Source: [Eubacterium] saphenum (GTDB lineage Bacteria > Bacillota > Clostridia > Lachnospirales > Anaerotignaceae). From it: a stretch of DNA of 29,924 bases. Numbering within the stretch: the first letter of the stretch is position 1; each line of letters starts with the position of its first letter. Both the position numbers and the translations under genes were made by a program. This document shows positions 6,673 through 14,475 of this stretch, piece after piece. The notes beneath the pieces were generated by a model. That model saw only the letters and a program-made list of their open reading frames with translations. It was not told where the DNA came from and did not search any database. The stretch covers positions 1-29,924 of the forward strand of contig SFGI01000026.1 of the NCBI GenBank assembly GCA_004557645.1. The letters are read 5' to 3'.

Positions 6673-8688
6673 TTATACGTTCTCTTCCATCAGCCGATGC
6701 AATTCTTTTAAGTCCTTCTGGGGTGCGAAGCAATGCTGCCCCCGACAGAGATAATAGACCTCGCCCCCATCTGGAATGGGATACTCCGCTGTAAAAGGTG
6801 CGATCTTTGCCAACCGTTCCTGGTTCTCTTTGGTCTTGCACAATACAGACAACCCCATCTCTCGATTCTCCCATAGAAAAGCCAGAAATGCTGCCGATGG
6901 TTTTTCTTCTGCAGAAACACAAATCAGTTCCATAGCAGGATACAGCACCTCTCCCATAGCGAAAAGCCCAAAGCAATTCCCCGAAGGCATCCCTTCCATT
7001 GCCCCTGCCAGGAAAGAAAGCTGCTTGTCTCTTTCCTCCATCCATTTGGGTTCGCCTGTCAATGCCGCCAGCTTGGCGAATACATACCCTGCCACAGAAT
7101 TGCCCGAAGGCAGTGCCCCATCATAGGTTTCCTTCGGTCGATGGATCAGCTGCTCCCCATCCTTGGCATAGAGATAGAGTCCGCCCTTTTCCTCTCCGAA
7201 CCATTCCAGCATCATTTCTGCCAGATGTGCCACCTGTTCCAGATAACGCAAATCGAAAGTAGTTTCATATAATTCCAACAACCCAAAGGCATAAAAAGCA
7301 TAGTCATCCAACTGCCCTTGATAAGCTGCCTCTCCATCCCGATACCGCAGATACAGCCGCCCATTTTCATCGGTCAGCCGATTTTCGATAAAAGTCACCG
7401 CTTTTTTTGCAGCATCCAGATAGGCTGCATTCCTCAAAAAAAATCCGGCTTTTGCCAAAGCCCCGATCATCAACCCATTCCAGGAAGTCAAAATCTTGTC
7501 ATCCAGATGCAGTATCGTCCGCTGTTTCCGATATTCGTATACCTTCTGACAAAGACCTTCCATTTTTTCATTTTTCTCCTCGGAAGGTTCCTCTCTTAAG
7601 CGGTTGGGGATGGATTTTCCATCGAAATTCCCTTCTTCTGTAATATGGAAATAGCGGCAAAACTCTACCGTATCTTTCCCTAAAATGGAGCGCAGCTCTG
7701 TCGGTGTAAAAACATAATATTTTCCTTCTACGCCTTCGCTGTCTGCATCCTGCCCACAGAAAAAGCCCCCTTCTTCGTCCGTCAATTCCCGCAAAACGTA
7801 ATCTAGGGTTTTCTCTGCCACGGTTCGATAAAAGCTTTTCCCCGTCTGCTGATATCCTTCCAGATAAACATAAGCCAACAGGGCATTATCATAGAGCATT
7901 TTTTCAAAATGTGGCACCAACCACTTCTCGTCGGTGGAATAACGGGAAAACCCGCCGCCGATATGGTCAAACATTCCGCCCAAAGCCATAGAATCCAGTG
8001 TTTTTTCCACCGCCGAAAGGGCGATCTCATTCCCCTCCGCCCTGCCATAGCGCAGCAAAAACAGCAGATTATGGGGCGTAGGAAATTTCGGTGCCACCCC
8101 AAAGCCGCCCCACTCCCGGTCGAACCGTTGCAGCAATTCCGCCGCTCCCTGCTGCAACAACGCAGGCGTTGGCGCAACCTGCAGGGCTGGTGCTTCCCTC
8201 TGCAGGAGTTCTGAAATTTTCTCACTTGTATCCAACAATTTCTTTCGATCGGTTTTCCATAGCTTTTCCACTTGCGCCAGCAATTCCATCAGCCCCGGCA
8301 TACCGTATTTGCTCCATTTAGGAAAATATGTCCCTGCGAAAAAAGGCTTTTGTTTCGGCGTCATCAAAATCGTCAAGGGCCATCCGCCTGAGCCTGTCAT
8401 CATTTGACAAACGCCCATATAAACGGCATCCACATCCGGTCGTTCCTCTCGGTCAACTTTGATGGCAACGAACCCTCTGTTGAGAAGCTCCGCCACCTCC
8501 TCATCCTCAAAGGATTCCCCTTCCATCACATGGCACCAATGGCAGGTGGAATAGCCGATGCTCAAAAACACAGGCTTGTCCTCCCGTTTTGCCTTTGCAA
8601 AGGCCTCTTCCTTCCACGCAAACCAATCCACCGGATTATTTTTATGCTGCAGCAGATAGGGTGATTTTTCATATTGCAAGCGATTCAT
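6673..8688 (-). CDS. YyaL/DUF255 thioredoxin-domain protein
   Basis: The 671-aa protein is of the YyaL/SPATA20 family. The N-terminal ~170 residues are a thioredoxin-like fold with the family's QYEKSPYLLQHKNNPVDW opening and a STCHWCHVM active-site-like motif (Cys49, Cys52). The rest is an alpha/alpha barrel resembling six-hairpin glycosidases or epimerases (CGQDADSEGVEGKYY, SWNGLMIGALA). Its biochemical role is not established; it is probably cytosolic, as no signal peptide is seen. The open frame extends 35 codons further upstream, but the ATG at 8688 with GGAGGAG seven bases before it is clearly the start. It heads a minus-strand cluster leading into the oxidoreductase genes and diverges from the FAD-Rieske gene. 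Confidence 0.92.
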   Translation of the reverse strand: MNRLQYEKSPYLLQHKNNPVDWFAWKEEAFAKAKREDKPVFLSIGYSTCHWCHVMEGESFEDEEVAELLNRGFVAIKVDREERPDVDAVYMGVCQMMTGSGGWPLTILMTPKQKPFFAGTYFPKWSKYGMPGLMELLAQVEKLWKTDRKKLLDTSEKISELLQREAPALQVAPTPALLQQGAAELLQRFDREWGGFGVAPKFPTPHNLLFLLRYGRAEGNEIALSAVEKTLDSMALGGMFDHIGGGFSRYSTDEKWLVPHFEKMLYDNALLAYVYLEGYQQTGKSFYRTVAEKTLDYVLRELTDEEGGFFCGQDADSEGVEGKYYVFTPTELRSILGKDTVEFCRYFHITEEGNFDGKSIPNRLREEPSEEKNEKMEGLCQKVYEYRKQRTILHLDDKILTSWNGLMIGALAKAGFFLRNAAYLDAAKKAVTFIENRLTDENGRLYLRYRDGEAAYQGQLDDYAFYAFGLLELYETTFDLRYLEQVAHLAEMMLEWFGEEKGGLYLYAKDGEQLIHRPKETYDGALPSGNSVAGYVFAKLAALTGEPKWMEERDKQLSFLAGAMEGMPSGNCFGLFAMGEVLYPAMELICVSAEEKPSAAFLAFLWENREMGLSVLCKTKENQERLAKIAPFTAEYPIPDGGEVYYLCRGQHCFAPQKDLKELHRLMEENV

Positions 8689-8751
8689 GTTTCTCCTCCT
8701 CTCATTTTTCCTAGTTTCCTTCAAAAAAAATTTTTCATTCCTGCATTTTCC

Positions 8752-8802
8752 ACGCAAAAAACAAAAAAATCCTGATATGTTAAGAAAAAACACATCAGGA
8801 GG
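8752..8802. promoter_or_regulatory. Hairpin in the divergent yyaL / FAD-Rieske interval
   Basis: Arms 8771-8780 and 8790-8799 enclose a 9-nt loop. Read on the minus strand it is a complete 10-bp stem (one G-U) followed by two long T runs, exactly like an intrinsic terminator placed in front of the yyaL-like gene. Read on the + strand one pair is lost (A/C), and the 3' arm overlaps the AGGAGG of the FAD-Rieske gene (8797-8802), so it could also hide that ribosome site. I see no clear -35/-10 pair for either gene in this 120-bp gap. Confidence 0.5.
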
Positions 8803-8808
8803 ATAACT

Positions 8809-10257
8809 ATGGAATCAATTTGGACAAAAACCTGCAGCATCCCTAAAAGGGAACCTCTGCAGAAAGATATAAAAACCGAAGTAGCTGTGATCGGCGCAGG
8901 CATGGCGGGCATCCTCATCACTTATCAGCTACAAAAAGCAGGAAAGCAAGTCATTGTATTGGAAGCAGACCGCATCGCCAGCGGACAGACCAAAAACACT
9001 ACGGCAAAGATCACCTCTCAGCATGATTTGATCTATGCCAATCTGATCCAATCCCAAGGGGAAGAAAAAGCCCGCCAATACGCCATGGCAAACGAAACCG
9101 CCATCGCAGAATATCGCCGCATCATCGAGGAAGAAAAGATTCCCTGTGATTTCAGGGAAACTTTCGCCTATATTTATTCTCAGAATAAAGAAAAGCTGAT
9201 ACAGGAAGCAGATGCCGCCGCATCCCTTGGGATTCAGGCATCTTTTCTCAGTCATGCAGCATTACCTGATGGCAGTTCTTCCCCCGCCCTGCGCTTTGAC
9301 GGGCAGGCGCAATTCCATCCTCTGAAATTCATCAAGCCTTTGGCGGAACAATTGGAAATATATGAAAAAACGCCCGTCCGCACAGTGGACGAGCATACGC
9401 TGCACACACCAAAAGCAACGGTCACAGCAGAATATATCGTTTTCGCCACCCACTACCCCTTCGTAAATTTTCCCGGGCTCTATTTTGCCCGCATGCATCA
9501 GGAACGTTCCTATGTGCTGGCATTGGAAAATATCCCTTTGGTCGGCGGTATGTTCATTGGGGATGGTGAAAATGCCTATTCCTTCCGTTTTTACGACAAG
9601 TACCTTCTTTTTGGCGGCGAAGGTCACCGCACCGGTGAAAACCGACAAGGCGGAAAATACGATGCTCTGCGAAACAAAGCAAAAGAGCTGTTCCCCCACT
9701 CCCTGGAGACGGCTCATTGGTCTGCTCAGGACTGCATCCCCGCCGATGGTATCCCTTACATCGGGCAATATGCCAGCGGAAAACCCTATTGGTATGTGGC
9801 GACCGGGTTCCAGAAATGGGGCATGACCACTTCTATGGTCTCTGCCATGATTATCCGGGACATGATTTGCGGCAAAGAGAACCCCAATGCCGCAGTTTTT
9901 GATCCCCAGCGTTTTTCTGTGGAAGCCGCTGGCGGCATCGCCTGTGAAGGGCGGCAAGCCGTGAAAACCTTTGCAAAACGACTATTCAAATTACCTGAAG
10001 CTACAGCAAATGAGCTGCCCCTGGGGCATGGCGGTGTTGTAGATTTGGACGGTGATAAAATCGGTGTCTACAAAGAAGAGGACGGAACCCTGCATCTGGT
10101 TGATATCCGATGTCCTCATCTGGGCTGTCAGCTGGAATGGAATCCCGATGAAAAAAGCTGGGATTGCCCTTGCCATGGTTCTCGTTTTGATTTCCACGGA
10201 AGGTGTATTACCAATCCCGCCCAAGAAGATATTACTTTACACAAAGAACACTCGTAA
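8809..10257 (+). CDS. FAD-dependent oxidoreductase with C-terminal Rieske domain
   Basis: The 482-aa protein has an N-terminal DAO-type FAD fold: GAGMAG dinucleotide motif at 29-34, a Glu-ending strand, and a ~SGQTKNTTAK segment. A C-terminal Rieske [2Fe-2S] domain has C435-P-H437 and C453-P-C-H456, spaced as in the family. The architecture resembles Bacillus YhfW, whose substrate is not known. It is probably cytoplasmic and may oxidise an amine or another reduced substrate, passing electrons to the Rieske centre; that is inference. The start is fixed by AGGAGG seven bases upstream, which lies inside a hairpin. The gene stands alone, divergent from the yyaL-like gene and convergent with pct, and ends at a shared terminator. 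Confidence 0.9.
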   Translation: MESIWTKTCSIPKREPLQKDIKTEVAVIGAGMAGILITYQLQKAGKQVIVLEADRIASGQTKNTTAKITSQHDLIYANLIQSQGEEKARQYAMANETAIAEYRRIIEEEKIPCDFRETFAYIYSQNKEKLIQEADAAASLGIQASFLSHAALPDGSSSPALRFDGQAQFHPLKFIKPLAEQLEIYEKTPVRTVDEHTLHTPKATVTAEYIVFATHYPFVNFPGLYFARMHQERSYVLALENIPLVGGMFIGDGENAYSFRFYDKYLLFGGEGHRTGENRQGGKYDALRNKAKELFPHSLETAHWSAQDCIPADGIPYIGQYASGKPYWYVATGFQKWGMTTSMVSAMIIRDMICGKENPNAAVFDPQRFSVEAAGGIACEGRQAVKTFAKRLFKLPEATANELPLGHGGVVDLDGDKIGVYKEEDGTLHLVDIRCPHLGCQLEWNPDEKSWDCPCHGSRFDFHGRCITNPAQEDITLHKEHS

Positions 10258-10270
10258 GGCTTCGCCATAT

Positions 10271-10306
10271 AAAAAAGCTCCTGCCATAAGGCAGGAGCCA
10301 ATTTTT
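10271..10306. terminator. Bidirectional terminator between FAD-Rieske gene and pct
   Basis: A GC-rich perfect stem GCTCCTGCC/GGCAGGAGC (10277-10285 with 10290-10298) has an ATAA loop, a run of five T at 10302-10306 for the + strand and a run of six A at 10271-10276 for the minus strand. It serves both convergent genes. Confidence 0.88.
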
Positions 10307-10344
10307 GTATGCTTCAAAATGAAGTTGTCCAATAATCGAATAGA

Positions 10345-11928
10345 TTATTTGCCTTCTTTCATTTCTTTCAGACCCATCAGGCCTTCTGCAAACAGTTTAG
10401 CATCCATCAGAGGGATGTTGCCATCAGCATCTCTGTCGATGATGGGTTCGAATTCCATCATATCCAGGATCTGTGTCTGCAGATCGATACCAGGAGCGAT
10501 TTCTGTCAGGTGCATACCATCTTCTTTCAGAACGAATACGCATCTTTCTGTCATGTACATTACCTGCTGACCGTTTGCGATAGCAATGTCACCATTGAAT
10601 GTAACCTGTTCTACAGATTTAACGAATTTTTTCTGTTTACCTTCCTGAGCGATTACAACTTTGCCGTCTTCTACTTTAACTTTCAGACCGCCTGCTGTAA
10701 ATGTACCGCAGAAGAATACTTTAGGTGTGCACTGTGTGATGTTGATGAAACCACCACAACCAGCGATTCTAGGACCGAATCTGGAAACGTTGATGGAACC
10801 GTGAGGGTCACATTCAGCCAGACCCAGATAGCACAGATCCAGACCGCCGCCATCATAGAAGTCGAACTGGTAGCCCTGATCCAGCAGTGCGTCTGCGTTG
10901 TAAGCAGCACCGAATCTGATACCGCCAGCGGGTACGCCGCCAACAGCGCCGCCTTCTACTGTCAGTGTCATGAAGTCGCCGATGCCTTCTTCGTTTGCAA
11001 CGGATGCAACATATTCAGGAGCACCTACGCCCAGGTTAACTGCAACGTCTTTTTCCAGTTCCAGAGCACCACGACGACCGATGATCTTCTTAGCGCTCAG
11101 AGGCAGGGGTTCGGGAGCAACGTCAGGATTTCTCATTTCGCCGGACAGAGCGGGATCGTAATCACAATCCAGTGTCTGCTGGTGATCTTTAGGATCAGCA
11201 ACTACTACGTAGTCAACATAGATACCGGGAACTTTAACCAGACGAGGATCCAGTGTGCCAGCTTTTACAACTTTTTCTACCTGAACGATAACGATACCGC
11301 CGCTGTTTTTAACAGCCTGACATACGGATGTACCTTCCAGAGGAGAAACTTCTTTTTCGAAGGAGATGTTACCAGCTTCGTCAGCGTATGTACCTCTGAT
11401 CATAGCAACATTGATGGGGAAAGAGGGGTAGAACAGATAGTCCTGACCTTTGATGTTCACCAGTTCAATGATGTCTTCTGTTGTACGTTCGTTGATCTTA
11501 CCGCCGCCATTTCTGGGGTCGATGAATGTACCCAGACCTACTCTTGTGAAGCAACCGGGTCTATGAGCTGCGATATCTCTGAACAGGTGGCACAGAGCAC
11601 CCTGAGATACGTTGTAAGCTTCCATTTTGTTTTCCAGAGCCATTTTCTGCATTGCAGGAATTGTAGCCCAGTGACCAGCGATGAATCTCTTCAGCAGACC
11701 TTCGTGTGCGAAGTGTTCAGCACCACGGCCGTCTTTGTTACCCTGAGAACCACAGTAAACATATGTCAGATCTCTAGGTTCGCCTGTTGCCAGGAATCTT
11801 TCTTCAACTGCTCTGTCCAGAGCTTCGGGGATAGCACTTGCTACGAAACCACTTGTTGTAACGGTATCACCATTTTTGATGAGCTTTGCAGCTTCTTCAG
11901 CAGTGATAATTTTTACCTGTCTAGCCAT
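10345..11928 (-). CDS. pct: Propionate (lactate) CoA-transferase
   Basis: The 527-aa class I CoA-transferase moves CoA from propionyl-CoA or acetyl-CoA to (R)-lactate, starting the acrylate pathway. By recall it is nearly identical along its whole length to Clostridium propionicum Pct (524 aa). The catalytic glutamate corresponding to published Glu324 is Glu325 here, within TLTVEGGAVGG, and the GVPAGG oxyanion loop follows. Earlier markers are SQGNKDGRGAEHFAHEG and GTFIDPRNGGG. The ATG at 11928 follows GGAGG by 9 nt. It is last after lcdC-lcdA-lcdB, separated from lcdB by 116 bp that contain a stable hairpin and a possible promoter, so it may be expressed at its own level. It ends at a strong shared terminator. 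Confidence 0.97.
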   Translation of the reverse strand: MARQVKIITAEEAAKLIKNGDTVTTSGFVASAIPEALDRAVEERFLATGEPRDLTYVYCGSQGNKDGRGAEHFAHEGLLKRFIAGHWATIPAMQKMALENKMEAYNVSQGALCHLFRDIAAHRPGCFTRVGLGTFIDPRNGGGKINERTTEDIIELVNIKGQDYLFYPSFPINVAMIRGTYADEAGNISFEKEVSPLEGTSVCQAVKNSGGIVIVQVEKVVKAGTLDPRLVKVPGIYVDYVVVADPKDHQQTLDCDYDPALSGEMRNPDVAPEPLPLSAKKIIGRRGALELEKDVAVNLGVGAPEYVASVANEEGIGDFMTLTVEGGAVGGVPAGGIRFGAAYNADALLDQGYQFDFYDGGGLDLCYLGLAECDPHGSINVSRFGPRIAGCGGFINITQCTPKVFFCGTFTAGGLKVKVEDGKVVIAQEGKQKKFVKSVEQVTFNGDIAIANGQQVMYMTERCVFVLKEDGMHLTEIAPGIDLQTQILDMMEFEPIIDRDADGNIPLMDAKLFAEGLMGLKEMKEGK

Positions 11929-11949
11929 TATGTTAGACCTCCTATAAAA

Positions 11950-11977
11950 ACTATATAACTCTTTCTGAATATTACAA
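11950..11977 (-). promoter_or_regulatory. Possible internal promoter for pct
   Basis: On the minus strand, TTGTAA (11977-11972) and TATAGT (11955-11950) are spaced 16 bp apart, with a predicted start near 11943, just ahead of the pct ribosome site. It lies immediately after the intergenic hairpin, so pct could be transcribed separately. The match is moderate. Confidence 0.4.
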
Positions 11978-11981
11978 GAAC

Positions 11982-12005
11982 ACAGGGGTAGTCACCTACC
12001 CCTGT
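11982..12005 (-). terminator. Intergenic hairpin between lcdB and pct
   Basis: A 10-bp perfect GC-rich stem ACAGGGGTAG/CTACCCCTGT has a 4-nt loop. On the minus strand it is followed by GTTCTTGTAAT, which is only a poor U-tract, so it is either a leaky terminator or an RNA-processing/stability element at the 3' end of the lcdCAB message. Confidence 0.5.
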
Positions 12006-12044
12006 TTATTTACATTTCCATCAAAGTAAATGCGGTAGGAAAAA

Positions 12045-13175
12045 TTACAGCATTTCTACGAAGGACTGCAGTCTTGTCTTAACCTGTTCGAAGGATGTTA
12101 CTTCCTGGTCAACTTCAATCATCAGGTTCTTAACACCTTTTTCTTCGAATTCTCTGTACATTACAGGGTAGTCCCATTCTTCGGGATCACAGAATTTCAT
12201 CATAGCGATGATAACTGCGTCAGCGCCTGTAGCGATTGTTTTGTTGATCAGCATTTTGCCGCGGCCTTTCTTTGTATCTGTTGCAACGGAGCAACCATAC
12301 ATCTGCTGCCATGCTTTAGCCATTCTGTACAGAGGGCCTTCTTCGCCGTCCAGAACGTCAACACGGATCTGTCTGGATTCCTGAGCCAGGTCGTCATCAA
12401 CGATAGCGATCTTGAATTCGTCGAAGATTTCCAGCAGCTGGTTGGGTTCCAGCATGATACCTGTAACAACAACTTTCTTGCCATCCCAAGGCTGAACGGG
12501 CATAGCTTTGATTTCAGCGATCAGTTCTTTCACCAGAGCTGTGTGTTTTTCTTTCAGCATGAACTGTCTTGCTTTGAATACAGCATGACGGTCAACAGCG
12601 CTGATAACCTGAGGGTAGTCAGCTGCTACTTTAACGAATTCACGCATAACTGCTCTGTTTTCGTTGTAGATAGCGATGGAGTTTTCCAGAGCTGCGTTTG
12701 TGATCTTAACGCCCAGGTAAGCTTCCAGCTGTTTTTTAACCAGTTCGTATTCTGTTACCAGGAATTTGTTAGCTGCTTCCAGGCCTCTGTTCTGAGGATG
12801 TGTGAATACGATTACTTTGTCAGCGTTAGCGCCTTTCCATTTCTGGGACAGGCATTTCAGTGTATCACAAGGTACGGAGAACAGAACTGCTGCCAGATCA
12901 TCGTAAGCGCCTTCGCACTGCAGTTCCATTACCTGCTGCATGATAGAGCATGCGAATGCAGGCAGATATGTACGTGCTTTGGAGATCTGTTTGCCCTGTG
13001 CACCCCAGATACCCATGGGCAGGTAACCTGTTGCGTGTACCATTTCTTCGGGAGCGTAGATAGGCATGATACCTACAGCGCCTTTACCTGTTTCAGCTTT
13101 ATAATCATCCATTGCTTTCTTGGGATTAGCTGCAACTTCTTTCAGTTGGGATAAGATAGCTTCTACTTTACTCAT
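12045..13175 (-). CDS. lcdB: Lactoyl-CoA dehydratase, beta subunit
   Basis: The 376-aa protein is of the 2-hydroxyacyl-CoA dehydratase (HgdB/HadC-type) family. With LcdA it binds a [4Fe-4S] cluster and removes water from (R)-lactoyl-CoA to give acryloyl-CoA through a ketyl radical, after activation by LcdC. By recall it matches C. propionicum LcdB closely (KAMDDYKAETGKGAVGIMPIY at the N-terminus; conserved Cys in AFACSIMQQ and SVPCDTLKC; Cys in MKFCDPEEWDYP). The start at 13175 is preceded by GGAGGAG. It lies 19 bp after lcdA in the operon lcdC-lcdA-lcdB-pct. The lactoyl-CoA preference is inferred from similarity and the pct neighbour; related enzymes act on other 2-hydroxyacyl-CoAs. Confidence 0.95.
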   Translation of the reverse strand: MSKVEAILSQLKEVAANPKKAMDDYKAETGKGAVGIMPIYAPEEMVHATGYLPMGIWGAQGKQISKARTYLPAFACSIMQQVMELQCEGAYDDLAAVLFSVPCDTLKCLSQKWKGANADKVIVFTHPQNRGLEAANKFLVTEYELVKKQLEAYLGVKITNAALENSIAIYNENRAVMREFVKVAADYPQVISAVDRHAVFKARQFMLKEKHTALVKELIAEIKAMPVQPWDGKKVVVTGIMLEPNQLLEIFDEFKIAIVDDDLAQESRQIRVDVLDGEEGPLYRMAKAWQQMYGCSVATDTKKGRGKMLINKTIATGADAVIIAMMKFCDPEEWDYPVMYREFEEKGVKNLMIEVDQEVTSFEQVKTRLQSFVEML

Positions 13176-13194
13176 CGTTTTCTCCTCCTCAAAA

Positions 13195-14460
13195 TTATTC
13201 TGCTGCCAAGTTAGCTTCCATCATTTCTACCAGTGCCTGTACACGTGTTTCGTACTGAGCAGGAGAATATACGTTAGGGTCTGTCTGGTCACCATCGAAG
13301 GATACGTAAGGTTTGCCGTTTACGCCTTTGATGATTTCAGCTGTTTCTACGTTCAGGAAGCTCATCAGCTTACAAGATCTATTCAGGTGGTAGATTGTAC
13401 CATCGATCTGGCCTTTGTTCATGATGTTCAGCAGAACTTCAACTTTGTTGCTCAGGCATGTGTTGATGTAGATTCTTGTGTAAGCTTCTGCCATGGAGTG
13501 CAGGGATTCGTCGTTTGCATCATAGTGCAGATCCCACAGAGCGGGGTAAGCTGTACCTGTCATGATGGAGTTCAGGTTTTTCATTGTTTTGAATGTGTGA
13601 CCCAGGTGAGGCCATACAGCGATACCTTCCCACTGGAAACGTGTTTTTTCTGCGCCTTTGAAAGCGTAAATGCCAGCTTTCAGGTTTGCTTCCAGTTCAT
13701 CAGCGAATGCTTTGAATGTGATTTCAGCATAGTCCAGGGAACGGCAAGCTACGATCAGAGCCATGTAGTTGAACAGGTCGAAACCATTCAAAGGAGAGGG
13801 TTTGTACTGAGCCATATCAGCGATTCTGTTCCAGTGGTATACGGAACGCTGTGTCTGGTCTTTAACTTCTTTGAATTTCTTCCAGTCGAAAGGTCTGCCG
13901 CAGATTACTTCCAGCTGAGAAATAGCGTTTCTGAACTGGTCAGCGATATATGCTTTTGCATATTCGGGGATAGGCATTGTGTGGTTGAAAGGTACGTCGA
14001 TTACGATGCAGGGGATATCCAGTTCTACAGCCAGATTTTCGTACCATTTCAGCAGTGTGTTACAAATGTTGTTACATGTGATTACCAGGTCGGGCAGGGG
14101 AACGTCAGCTGCAGGAGAGTTAACCAGTACTTCGGGTTTTTTACCTGTGATAGCTGCTTCTTTCAGACATTCCATGTAACCCATGTTTACTCTACCATAA
14201 GAACAGCAGTCGATGTTGTAACCTTTTCTTGTTGCAACGTCCAGCATATCGATAGCACCTTTTCTAGCACCGATACCAGCTGCGTGTGTTTCGGGGTAGA
14301 TCATAGCGATACCCATTGTTACGCAGAATTCGGAAGGAGCTACGGATGCGGACCAGCAAACAAGGTCGCCTCTTGCTTTAGCTTCTCTTGCGTCCTGGTC
14401 AGCTTTGTTCTGGTAGTAGCCTAACAATTTTTTTGCTGTCATGCCTTGTGTTAAACTCAT
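13195..14460 (-). CDS. lcdA: Lactoyl-CoA dehydratase, alpha subunit
   Basis: The 421-aa HgdA/HadB-type subunit partners LcdB. It carries a substrate-binding iron-sulfur cluster; cysteines are visible in ITCNNICNT, DCCSYGR and NRSCKLMSFLN. By recall it is close to C. propionicum LcdA (428 aa) from MSLTQGM to the Ala-rich end. It is cytosolic and extremely oxygen-sensitive as a family. The start at 14460 has a GAGGG site and follows lcdC by only 15 bp, so activator and dehydratase are made from one message, activator first. Together with lcdB and pct it forms the CoA-activation and dehydration half of the acrylate pathway. Confidence 0.95.
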   Translation of the reverse strand: MSLTQGMTAKKLLGYYQNKADQDAREAKARGDLVCWSASVAPSEFCVTMGIAMIYPETHAAGIGARKGAIDMLDVATRKGYNIDCCSYGRVNMGYMECLKEAAITGKKPEVLVNSPAADVPLPDLVITCNNICNTLLKWYENLAVELDIPCIVIDVPFNHTMPIPEYAKAYIADQFRNAISQLEVICGRPFDWKKFKEVKDQTQRSVYHWNRIADMAQYKPSPLNGFDLFNYMALIVACRSLDYAEITFKAFADELEANLKAGIYAFKGAEKTRFQWEGIAVWPHLGHTFKTMKNLNSIMTGTAYPALWDLHYDANDESLHSMAEAYTRIYINTCLSNKVEVLLNIMNKGQIDGTIYHLNRSCKLMSFLNVETAEIIKGVNGKPYVSFDGDQTDPNVYSPAQYETRVQALVEMMEANLAAE

Positions 14461-14475
14461 TCTAATCCCTCTTTC

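Noticed and set aside
10510..14424. Very long open frames on the + strand opposite pct, lcdB and lcdA (up to ~480 codons)
   Set aside because: They are exactly codon-aligned with the minus-strand genes, so they only show that TTA, CTA and TCA codons are avoided there. They lack ribosome sites and give Cys/Phe/Ser-rich nonsense proteins.
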